In this document: positions 17,407 to 24,638 of the stretch, piece after piece
How the letters are laid out: every line of letters starts with the position of its first letter
How positions within the stretch are numbered: the stretch's first letter is position 1
Assembly (NCBI RefSeq): GCF_003751305.1
Contig: NZ_RJKV01000003.1
Span: 360,295 to 424,294 of the forward strand
Direction of reading: 5' to 3'
DNA: 64,000 nt
Origin: Stenotrophomonas rhizophila
GTDB taxonomy: Bacteria > Pseudomonadota > Gammaproteobacteria > Xanthomonadales > Xanthomonadaceae
Made by a program: the position numbers and the translations under genes
Notes under the pieces: model-generated
What the model was told of the DNA's origin: nothing
Seen by the model: the letters and a program-made list of their open reading frames with translations, nothing else
Database searches by the model: none

Positions 17407-18090
17407 ATGCGCGGACTCGATTTCAGCTCCTGGCAGGCCATGCTCTCCACCCTGGTCGGGTTGGCGGTCATCACCCTGATCGGCGTCGGCATCCGGCTGC
17501 TGGTTATGCAGACCATGCAGCAGCGCCGCGAACGTGAGAACCGCCAGATCAACGAGCGTCTGCGCACGCTGATCGCCGCTTACAAAGTCCTCGGCGGATC
17601 GTTCACCGGTACGCTCGACGTCGATCCACGCCATCGCCGCGATTTCCGCGCGCTGCCCGACGGACGCGAAGAAGGCGATGCGCTGCATCTGCCCGCAGAG
17701 GCCGAGAGCGGTGGCGAGCGTGCGCGCCGGATCCGTGATGCGGTCGAAGCAGCCCTGTCGGACATTGTGCTGCTGGGCACGGATGAGCAGGTGCGCCTGG
17801 CTGCGCATGCGGCCAACGAGATGGCCCAGGGCCGCGCAGTCCCCACGGCCGAGCTGGTGGTGTCGCTGCGCGATTTCATTCGTCAGGCGTTGGACCTGGA
17901 TCCGATTCCAACCACGGTCGCCATCCCCCGCCAAGGCCCGGCGCGGCCCTCCGCGGGTGCGAAAGGCAAGAGCGATGCGGCAGACAGAGGCGGTGGAAAA
18001 GCCGATGGCGGTGGCGCGGGAATGGGCGGTGGTGGCAGTGGCACGGGCGGCGGATTCCAGAGCGACGACGAATCCGCCCACCCGCGCTGA
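17407..18090 (+). CDS. Hypothetical single-pass membrane protein with Gly-rich tail
   Basis: Protein of 227 residues with an N-terminal membrane segment (LSTLVGLAVITLIGVGIRLL, about 12-31), a charged linker QQRRERENRQINERLRTL, a soluble domain (about 60-185) and a disordered C-terminal Gly/Ser tail (GAGMGGGGSGTGGG). A short charged helix after one membrane span is common in bacterial membrane proteins of unknown role. I do not recognise a family. ATG at MRGLDFSSW was chosen because the 49 in-frame residues upstream are unrelated to any protein-like pattern. Confidence 0.8.
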   Translation: MRGLDFSSWQAMLSTLVGLAVITLIGVGIRLLVMQTMQQRRERENRQINERLRTLIAAYKVLGGSFTGTLDVDPRHRRDFRALPDGREEGDALHLPAEAESGGERARRIRDAVEAALSDIVLLGTDEQVRLAAHAANEMAQGRAVPTAELVVSLRDFIRQALDLDPIPTTVAIPRQGPARPSAGAKGKSDAADRGGGKADGGGAGMGGGGSGTGGGFQSDDESAHPR

Positions 18091-18106
18091 GCGCTAGCAG
18101 AACTGC

Positions 18107-18466
18107 TCAGCCCTTGAGTTCCACCACCGGCACGAAGCCGCCGTAGATCATCCGCTTGCCATCGAACGGCATCGGGTTGCTCTCCGGGTTCATCCGCGGG
18201 TCCTCCATCATCTTCTGCATGCCGGCATCGCGCGTGGCCTTGTCCGGCCATTCGATCCAGGAGAACAGCACCGTTTCATCCTCCTTGGCCTCCACCGCGC
18301 GATGGAAGTCGGTCTGCTTGCCGTGCGGAACGTCATCGCCCCAACACTCCACCACGCGCAGCGCACCATGCTCGATGCAGATCGCATCGCCCATGCGGGC
18401 GTGCGTGAGGAAGGCGTCTTTGTTCGCGGTCGGGACGGCCAGTACGAAACCATCGATGTAAGCCAT
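18107..18466 (-). CDS. DUF1428 family protein (YbaA-like)
   Basis: Small dimeric alpha/beta-barrel-type protein of 119 residues. Family landmarks are MAYIDGFVLAVPTANKDAF at the start, VECWGDDVPHGKQTDF, FSWIEWPDKATRDAG and the end MPFDGKRMIYGGFVPVVEL. It belongs to the DUF1428 (YbaA) group of unknown function. It is convergent with the preceding membrane-protein gene (16-nt gap). No operon partner is visible. Confidence 0.92.
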   Translation of the reverse strand: MAYIDGFVLAVPTANKDAFLTHARMGDAICIEHGALRVVECWGDDVPHGKQTDFHRAVEAKEDETVLFSWIEWPDKATRDAGMQKMMEDPRMNPESNPMPFDGKRMIYGGFVPVVELKG

Positions 18467-19084
18467 GGCAAAGCTCCAGATGACGCGCCGGAATGGGCGT
18501 CTTCAAGACATACGACGAACCAGGGGGCGGCCAATCGACAGTGCGCCGGCGGCCCTTCGCAGGGGGTGAACGCCGCTGACCGGGGCCGGGTCAGAAAACT
18601 CTGAGTCAGAGAGAGGAACTTCCTGATGTTGTATCTGACGCATTCAACACATGATGGCGATGCCGGGCAGGACGCCCCACGGCGCCCTGCGGTCCAATGC
18701 CTCGCGGCACGGACCCCGGTGCATTCAGGAGGATGGACGCGTTAGCCGATTACTCCCCAAGAGCGGCTTCCCCAGCGCGTGACGCCCCGCAAGGGCACCG
18801 TCGTGACCAGAGTCCTTTCCGTGCGTGGTTCGCGCGCGCGGTCTTGGCCCCTCCTTTTCAGTTGCCCACGTGAGCGCCGCGCCGTACGGGCATTCACGCC
18901 TTCATCGCCTGAGAAAAGCCACGCGCGTATGCCAGAGCGCGTCTGAACGCCGCCCCAAAATTCACTTTTGTGGACGCGGTCAACTTCAGGGGGGGTTGTG
19001 TCGAATAACGGAGAATTTACATTCCCGATGCAGTCCGGCCTCCATGCCGGGTGCAAGTAGTCCAAGACATAAAGGTGTACCCCC
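18467..19084. other. 618-nt intergenic region upstream of ax21-like gene
   Basis: The 3' 90 nt hold a candidate promoter and a leader with a small hairpin (CCGGC-N6-GCCGG near 19032-19047). The 18650-18960 part shows no supported gene. It has a GGTCC...GGACC inverted pair near 18691-18715 and an Arg-rich minus-strand open frame that looks spurious. A regulatory RNA cannot be excluded, but I see no known riboswitch or sRNA consensus. Confidence 0.5.
18996..19023 (+). promoter_or_regulatory. Candidate promoter for the Ax21-like gene
   Basis: TTGTGT (18996-19001), 16 bp, TACATT (19018-19023), giving a leader of about 55 nt. It is the only reasonable -35/-10 pair in the AT-richer 100 nt before the ATG. 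Confidence 0.4.
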
Positions 19085-19657
19085 ATGAAGACTTCGTTGA
19101 TTGCTCTGGCCCTGGCTGCCGCCCTCCCGTTCACCGCTTCGGCGGCTGAAGGCCTGTCCTACAACTACGCTGAAGCCGACTACGTCAAGACCGACGCAGA
19201 TGGCGGCAAGGCCGATGGTTGGGGCGTGAAGGGTTCCTATGCCTTCCTGCCGAACTTCCACGCCTTCGGTGAGTACAACCAGCAGAAGACCGACATCGGC
19301 AACTTCAAGGTTGACCAGTGGCGCGTCGGCGTCGGCTACAACCAGGAAATCGGCAACAGCACCGACTTCGTGGGCCGCGTTGCCTACAACAAGTTCGACC
19401 CGAAGGAAGGCCTGGATTTCAACGGCTACAGCGCTGAAGCCGGTATCCGTACCGCGTTCGGCCAGCACGCCGAAGTCTATGCCATGGCCGGCTACGAGGA
19501 TTACAGCAAGAAGCACGGCGTCAATCCGGATGGCCAGTTCTACGGCCGCCTGGGTGGCCAGGTGAAGTTGAACCAGAACTGGGGCATCAATGGCGACATC
19601 AAGATGGATCGCCATGGTGACAAGGAATGGTCGGTCGGCCCGCGCTTCAGCTGGTAA
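19085..19657 (+). CDS. ax21: Ax21-family small outer-membrane beta-barrel protein
   Basis: Outer-membrane protein of 190 residues with a signal peptide (MKTSLIALALAAALPFTASA) and alternating strands ending in the C-terminal aromatic SVGPRFSW expected for BamA recognition. The mature N-terminus AEGLSYNYAEADYVKTDADG matches the conserved start of Xanthomonas/Stenotrophomonas Ax21 (Omp1X). Ax21 was once proposed as the XA21 elicitor and as a quorum signal; key papers making those claims were retracted, and it is now regarded as an outer-membrane protein secreted in vesicles. Strong terminator downstream; monocistronic. Confidence 0.9.
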   Translation: MKTSLIALALAAALPFTASAAEGLSYNYAEADYVKTDADGGKADGWGVKGSYAFLPNFHAFGEYNQQKTDIGNFKVDQWRVGVGYNQEIGNSTDFVGRVAYNKFDPKEGLDFNGYSAEAGIRTAFGQHAEVYAMAGYEDYSKKHGVNPDGQFYGRLGGQVKLNQNWGINGDIKMDRHGDKEWSVGPRFSW

Positions 19658-19702
19658 TCCCAGCGTGACCGCATCGCCACGTGCCTGATCGGCGTGGCAG
19701 AA

Positions 19703-19728
19703 AAGGCCCGGCATTGCCGGGCCTTTTT
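19703..19728 (+). terminator. Rho-independent terminator of the ax21-like gene
   Basis: Stem AAGGCCCGGC / GCCGGGCCTT with a three-base loop, followed by TTTTTC. Textbook form, 45 nt after the stop codon. Confidence 0.95.
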
Positions 19729-19789
19729 CGTGGGCGCGATCCAGGCACGGGGCCCGAGGGATAATGAGTCACTTTCATGGAGATGCCCG

Positions 19790-20215
19790 ATGTCCCCATC
19801 CACCGATCTGCAGCAGCCTCGGCTCGGCTGTGGTGCCGTCATCCAGCGTGCCGATGGCGCGATCCTGCTGGTCCAGCGTGGGCGCCCGCCCGAGCAGGGG
19901 CATTGGGGGTTGCCCGGTGGCAAGGTCGATTGGATGGAAACCGTCGAACACGCGGTGATCCGCGAGGTGGAAGAGGAGACCGCCCTTCACGTGACGGTGG
20001 AGCGTCTGTTGTGCGTGGTCGATCATTTCGAGCCGGCGCTTGGCCAGCACTGGGTCGCCCCGGTGTATCTGGTGCGGGCGCAGGACACCGCGATCGCGTC
20101 CGTGCAGGAGCCCGAGGCACTGCTCGGGCTGGGTTGGTTCACCGCGGATACACTGCCCGCGCCGCTGACGCTCTCTACGCGCAAGGCCCTGGAACACCTC
20201 TCGATCGCGCACTGA
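19790..20215 (+). CDS. Nudix hydrolase
   Basis: Protein of 141 residues carrying the Nudix box GX5EX7REUXEEXGU: Gly in LPGGKVDWMETVEHAV, then IREVEEETAL, which has the REVEEE core. The position after EE is ETAL rather than the usual xTGL. It removes a nucleoside diphosphate linked to another moiety, probably a nucleotide or sugar nucleotide; the substrate is not predictable. The start MSPSTDLQQPRLG was used because the frame upstream crosses the ax21 terminator. Convergent with the KDG kinase gene, 19 nt away. Confidence 0.92.
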   Translation: MSPSTDLQQPRLGCGAVIQRADGAILLVQRGRPPEQGHWGLPGGKVDWMETVEHAVIREVEEETALHVTVERLLCVVDHFEPALGQHWVAPVYLVRAQDTAIASVQEPEALLGLGWFTADTLPAPLTLSTRKALEHLSIAH

Positions 20216-20234
20216 GTCCTCGCGCGCAGGGCGC

Positions 20235-21338
20235 TCAGCGTCGTGCGGCGGCGCCATCTCCCCGCGCCACGGCCTCTACTTCGGCCAGGCTTGTGATGGC
20301 GTAGTCGCCCGGCGTGGACATCGCCAGCGCGCCATGTGCCGCGCCCAGATCCACGGCCGCCTGCTCGCCCTTGCCGCTGAGCAGCGCATGCACCACGCCG
20401 GCCACGAAGGCATCGCCGCCGCCGACACGGTCGAGCAGATCCACTTCGCGTGCGTCGGAGACATACAGCTGCGAGCGCGTGCGCAGCGCACCGGCCCAGC
20501 CGTGGCGGGCAGCGTTGGCGGCGTCGCGCAGCGTGAACGCCACCGCCTGCAACGCCGGGAACTGCGCCATCGCGCGCACGGCGGCCGCCTCCGCCGGACC
20601 GACATCCATCGGCGTGTGGCGGCGACCGAGATCGCTCAGGTCCATGCCCAGGCATGCGGCGAACGAATACTCATCGCCGATCAACAGGTCGCACTCGGCC
20701 GCGATGGCGCAGTTGGCGTGACGCGCGGCATCCGGGTCGGGATGGCTGTTCCAGAGGCTGGCGCGGTAGTTGAGATCGTAGGAGACGGCCACGCCGTGCC
20801 GGCGCGCGGCCCGCACCGCGGTGATCGCGGTCTGCGCGCTGTGCTCGGACAGCGCGGCGAAGATCCCGCCGGTGTGCAGCCAGCGCACGCCGTGCTGCCC
20901 GAACAGCGCATCCCAGTCGAACGCCTCCGGCTGCAGCTGCGAGGCCGCCGAGTACGCGCGATCGGACATACCCAGCGGCGCACGCACCCCGAAGCCGCGC
21001 TCGGTGAAGTTCAGGCCCATCCGGGTGTTGCGGCCAATGCCATCGTAGTCGCGCCACACGATCTGGCTGGCATCCACCCCGCCGCCCTGGATCAGCTGCT
21101 GGGCAAGCAGCCCCAGCTCGTTGCGCGGCAGGGCAGTGAGCACCGCGGTGCGATGGGCGAAGGTGCTGCACAGGCCGCGGGCGACGTTGTACTCGCCACC
21201 GCCTTCCCACACGTTGAACTGGCGCGCGCTGCGGATCCGGCCTTCGCCGGGATCCAAGCGCAGCATCACCTCCCCAAGTGCCAGCGCGTCCCAGCGCTGC
21301 CCGGTGTCTGGTGCCACCACGAAGGTCTGGCCACTCAT
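20235..21338 (-). CDS. kdgK: PfkB-family sugar kinase, probable 2-keto-3-deoxygluconate kinase
   Basis: Ribokinase-fold kinase of 367 residues. Substrate-side motifs are WEGGGEYNVARGL near the N-terminus and the C-terminal anion hole and catalytic base in RVGGGDAFVAGVVHALL (GGGD in place of the usual GAGD). In this operon it should phosphorylate 2-keto-3-deoxygluconate to KDPG for cleavage by the Entner-Doudoroff aldolase, which is not in the window. The ATG at MSGQTF overlaps the esterase stop as ATGA, which settles the start. Last gene of the six-gene alginate operon. Confidence 0.88.
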   Translation of the reverse strand: MSGQTFVVAPDTGQRWDALALGEVMLRLDPGEGRIRSARQFNVWEGGGEYNVARGLCSTFAHRTAVLTALPRNELGLLAQQLIQGGGVDASQIVWRDYDGIGRNTRMGLNFTERGFGVRAPLGMSDRAYSAASQLQPEAFDWDALFGQHGVRWLHTGGIFAALSEHSAQTAITAVRAARRHGVAVSYDLNYRASLWNSHPDPDAARHANCAIAAECDLLIGDEYSFAACLGMDLSDLGRRHTPMDVGPAEAAAVRAMAQFPALQAVAFTLRDAANAARHGWAGALRTRSQLYVSDAREVDLLDRVGGGDAFVAGVVHALLSGKGEQAAVDLGAAHGALAMSTPGDYAITSLAEVEAVARGDGAAARR

Positions 21339-22516
21339 CGCGCCGGGCACCCGAGCAGCGCCAGATCGATGCCCGCGGCCATGCGCCGGTAGCCCTCGTC
21401 GTTGGGATGCAGGTGGTCGCGGGTGATCTCCTCGGGCAGGTGCTCCGGGTTGGACGGATCGCGCAGGATCTGGTCGAAGTCGATCAGCCCATCGAAGCCG
21501 CTGCGGCCGCCGCGCATCCAGGTGTTGAGCGTGGTGCGGGTGGCGGCAGAGATCGGCTCGTAGCGGTCCGAACCACCGAAGGGCGTGATCGTGGCGGCAA
21601 TCGGGCGGATGCCGTTGCTGTGCAGGCGTTCGGCGATCTGCCGGTAACCCAGCACCATGTCCTCGGCGTTGCGGCCGGCCACGGGCGGGACGCCGCCATC
21701 ATGGCGGATGTCGTTGATGCCTTCGAACAGGATCACGCGGTCCACGTTCGGCAGTGCGATCACATCGCGGTCCAGCCGCGCCAACGCGCTGTGGCTGCGG
21801 CCGTGATCCATCACCTTGTTGCCGCTGATGCCGGCGTTGACCACCACCACCTGGTCCGGGCACGCCTGCTGCAGACGGGCGGACAGCAGCGCCGGCCAGT
21901 CGCCATTGCTGCCGCGGGTGGCAGTGGCGCCTTCGGTGATCGAGTCGCCCAGGGCGACCACCACCACCGGCTTGCTGGCGCGTTCGGCGAGCACGGCGGA
22001 GACCACGTTCTGGCGGTAGGCGAGCTTGACCGCGTCGCCCACGGTGGCTGCGCGGCCATCGGCGATGCGCAGCGCGGTGCGGCGCACGGCCGGCCGTGTG
22101 GCATCCGGGAAATACACGGTGAGCGAGACGTCGGCCAGCGCCGGCGCGGTGATCGCGACCGGATCGCTGAGCAGGGCGGCGCCGACCGGCACCACGATCT
22201 CGCCGCGACCATTGAAGGTGACCGGCTTGGCCGCGGTGGCGGTGCCGGTGAGGTGGGCCGAGGCCCCGCCGATATGCAGCGGGGCCTGGCCGAGTTCATT
22301 GCTGATGCGGAAGCGCAGGGCGCGTGCCGAACTGGCCAGGCGCATGTCCTGGCGCACGGTCTGGTTCGCGAACCGCACCGGGGCCTCGGGGGTGCCATCA
22401 AGACGATCCGGCGCCGGCGAGGCGGTCCAGGCCGGCACCCAGACCTGGGCCTGGGCGGGCAGCGCCGCGGCGCTGGTGGCAAGTGCAAGAGAGAATGCAG
22501 TGATCCAGCGCAGCAT
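21335..22516 (-). CDS. Secreted SGNH/GDSL-family esterase in the alginate operon
   Basis: Periplasmic hydrolase of 393 residues with a signal peptide (ITAFSLALATSAAALPAQA). An N-terminal beta-rich domain (about 25-180) precedes an SGNH domain: block I VALGDSITEG (nucleophile Ser192), block II VNAGISGN, block III FEGINDI and block V DHLHPND with the catalytic Asp and His. The family removes acyl or acetyl groups from sugars and lipids. Lying between the DEH reductase and KDG kinase, it is an attractive candidate for removing O-acetyl groups from bacterial alginate, which is inference from position only. 30 nt after the SDR gene. Confidence 0.88.
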   Translation of the reverse strand: MLRWITAFSLALATSAAALPAQAQVWVPAWTASPAPDRLDGTPEAPVRFANQTVRQDMRLASSARALRFRISNELGQAPLHIGGASAHLTGTATAAKPVTFNGRGEIVVPVGAALLSDPVAITAPALADVSLTVYFPDATRPAVRRTALRIADGRAATVGDAVKLAYRQNVVSAVLAERASKPVVVVALGDSITEGATATRGSNGDWPALLSARLQQACPDQVVVVNAGISGNKVMDHGRSHSALARLDRDVIALPNVDRVILFEGINDIRHDGGVPPVAGRNAEDMVLGYRQIAERLHSNGIRPIAATITPFGGSDRYEPISAATRTTLNTWMRGGRSGFDGLIDFDQILRDPSNPEHLPEEITRDHLHPNDEGYRRMAAGIDLALLGCPAR

Positions 22517-22546
22517 GGCGGCCCTCCCAGGCGGTCAGCGGGTCAA

Positions 22547-23302
22547 TCAGGAGAAGTAGGTGCCGCCGTTGACGTCGACGTTGGCACCGGTGATGAAACC
22601 GGCTGCATCCGAGGCCAGGTACACCGCGGTATCGGCGGCTTCCTGCGGTCGGCCCTGGCGGCGCAGCGGGGTGTTGCCGGCCACCGCGGTGCGCACTTCC
22701 GGCTTGGTGAATTCGTCATGGAAGCGGGTGGCGATCATGCCGCAGCACAGCGCATTGACCCGGATGCCGCGCGGGCCCAGTTCCTTGGCCATGGCGCGGG
22801 TGAAGGTCATCACTGCGGCCTTGGCGGTGGCGTAGATCGCCGCACCCGGGCCACCGCCATCGCGCCCGGCCTGCGAGGCGAAGTTCACGATCGCGCCGCC
22901 TTCGGGCATGTGCGGCACCACCGCATGCGTGGTCAGGTAGACCGAGCTCATGTTGAGGTCCATCACCTTGTGGAAGAACGCCTCATCGATCTCGGCCAGC
23001 GGACGGCGCTGGACCATGCCACCGGCGACGTTCACCAGTACATCGATCTGCGGGCCGAACGCGGCCTGGGTTGCAGCGACCATCGCCGCCACGGCCTTGG
23101 CATCGGTGACATCGGCGCGATGCACGATCGCGGTGCCGCCGGCGGCTTCGACCTGCTTGAGGGTCTCCTGCGCGCTGGCTTCGTCGTTGGCGTAGTTGAT
23201 GCAGACCTTGGCACCGGCCGCGGCCAGCTTGAGCGAGATCTCGCGGCCGATGTCACGGCCGCCACCGGTGACGATCGCCACCTTGTCCTTGAATTGGGTC
23301 AT
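22547..23302 (-). CDS. SDR oxidoreductase, probable DEH (4-deoxy-5-hexoseulose uronate) reductase
   Basis: Classical short-chain dehydrogenase of 251 residues. The cofactor motif is TGGGRDIG, with NNAG-equivalent NVAGG, catalytic Ser near NFASQAG and YATAK as the YxxxK pair. In alginate degraders an SDR of this size reduces the unsaturated-uronate product DEH to 2-keto-3-deoxygluconate with NAD(P)H, which is the step missing between the lyases and the kinase here. The residue after beta-2 (NYANDE) has no strong phosphate-binding Arg, so NADH is plausible. Assignment rests on context and family. Confidence 0.85.
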   Translation of the reverse strand: MTQFKDKVAIVTGGGRDIGREISLKLAAAGAKVCINYANDEASAQETLKQVEAAGGTAIVHRADVTDAKAVAAMVAATQAAFGPQIDVLVNVAGGMVQRRPLAEIDEAFFHKVMDLNMSSVYLTTHAVVPHMPEGGAIVNFASQAGRDGGGPGAAIYATAKAAVMTFTRAMAKELGPRGIRVNALCCGMIATRFHDEFTKPEVRTAVAGNTPLRRQGRPQEAADTAVYLASDAAGFITGANVDVNGGTYFS

Positions 23303-23345
23303 GAAACACTCCTGTGATGCGTTGGGGGAAAGGGAAGAAGAGGGC

Positions 23346-24638
23346 TCAGCGGCGCTCGACCGGGCCGTGGAGTTTTTCCACGCGACCGGTGACCAGCCAC
23401 AGCGCCAGCAGGGAGGCCGGCACCAGGGCCGCCACCAGGATGAAAATGGGTGCGTAGGATTCGTGGGTCATCGCCGGCACCAGCCAGGTGGTGATCAGCG
23501 TGCCGGCCACCGCGGCCATGCCGCCGAGGCCGGCGACCGAGCCGACTGATTTGCCGCTGAAGATGTCGCCGGGCAGGGTCTGGATGTTGCCGATGGCGAT
23601 CTGGAAGCCGAACAGTACGAAGGCGATGGTCACCACGGCCCAGACCGGATCGGTGGCCAGCACCGCGCCCAGCAGCGCGGGGGCCATGATCGCGCCGCCC
23701 AGGGTGATCACCACCTTGCGGGCCTTGTCCACGCTCCAGCCGGCGCCGATCAGGCGCCCGGACAACCAGCCGCCGCCGAGGCTGCCGATCATCGCGCCGA
23801 CATACGGCACCCAGGCGAAGATGCCGATCTGCTTGATGTCGAAACCGAAGGTATCGGCCAGGTAGAGCGGCAGCCAGGACACGAACAGCCACCAGATCGG
23901 GTCCAGGAAGAACCGCGAGATCAGGATGCCCCAGGTCTGCCGATGGCCCAGCAGCTGGCGCATGCTGGGCACGTACTCGGGGACCGGTACGGTTGGTTGT
24001 TCGGTGGGTGCATCCAGGATCAACGCGCGCTCGGCCGCGCTCACCCACGGGTGCTTGTCCGGGCCGGCGCGGTAGATGATCAGCCACGGCAGCAGCCAGA
24101 TGAAGCCGATCGCACCGATCAGGATGAAGGTGCCGCGCCAGCCCAGCCACAGGAACAGCACGGCGATCAGCGGTGCCGACACGATCGCGCCGATCGAAGC
24201 ACCCGCATTGAACACGCCCTGTGCCAACGCACGCTCACGTGCCGGGAACCACTCGGCATTGGCCTTGACCGCACCCGGCCACGCGCCGGCTTCGCTGATG
24301 CCGAGCATGGCGCGCACGATGCTGAAGGACAGGATGGAGTGGGTGACCGAGTGCAGTGCGATCGAGATCGACCACACCGCGATCGACAGCGCGAAGCCCA
24401 GGCGCGTACCGATGATGTCGAACAGGCGGCCGAACACGAACTGGCCGGCGGCATAGAACAGCATGAATACCGTGACCAGCAGCGCGTAGTCTTCCTTGGT
24501 CGCGCCGACGTCCTTGGAGATCTGCGGCCACATCACGGCCAGGGCGTTGCGGTCGATGTAGTTGATCACCGTGGCAATGGCGATCAGCGCCACGATCAGC
24601 CAACGGACATAGGTGCGGGCCTGCGTGGTGACCTTCAT
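23346..24638 (-). CDS. MFS transporter of the hexuronate/anion:cation symporter type
   Basis: Twelve-helix permease of 430 residues with ACS-family features: start VRWLIVALIAIATVINYIDRNALAV, loop motif GRLFDIIGTRLGF and the RAMLGISEAGAWPGAVKA stretch typical of ExuT/GarP-like carriers. It probably imports the monouronate or DEH made by the periplasmic lyases. The stop and start of neighbours overlap: its ATG overlaps the PL17 stop as ATGA, and the SDR follows after 43 nt. Cytoplasmic-membrane protein of the alginate operon. Confidence 0.9.
   Translation of the reverse strand: MKVTTQARTYVRWLIVALIAIATVINYIDRNALAVMWPQISKDVGATKEDYALLVTVFMLFYAAGQFVFGRLFDIIGTRLGFALSIAVWSISIALHSVTHSILSFSIVRAMLGISEAGAWPGAVKANAEWFPARERALAQGVFNAGASIGAIVSAPLIAVLFLWLGWRGTFILIGAIGFIWLLPWLIIYRAGPDKHPWVSAAERALILDAPTEQPTVPVPEYVPSMRQLLGHRQTWGILISRFFLDPIWWLFVSWLPLYLADTFGFDIKQIGIFAWVPYVGAMIGSLGGGWLSGRLIGAGWSVDKARKVVITLGGAIMAPALLGAVLATDPVWAVVTIAFVLFGFQIAIGNIQTLPGDIFSGKSVGSVAGLGGMAAVAGTLITTWLVPAMTHESYAPIFILVAALVPASLLALWLVTGRVEKLHGPVERR

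Noticed and set aside
18615..18640. Sigma-E-like GGAACTT ... TCTGA upstream of the ax21 region
   Set aside because: The spacer is 12 bp instead of about 16 and no gene follows closely.
18742..19134. 130-codon minus-strand open frame overlapping the ax21 start
   Set aside because: Arg/Gly/Trp-rich translation with no domain or ribosome site, and it runs through the ax21 promoter and signal-peptide codons. Typical of GC-rich antisense frames.
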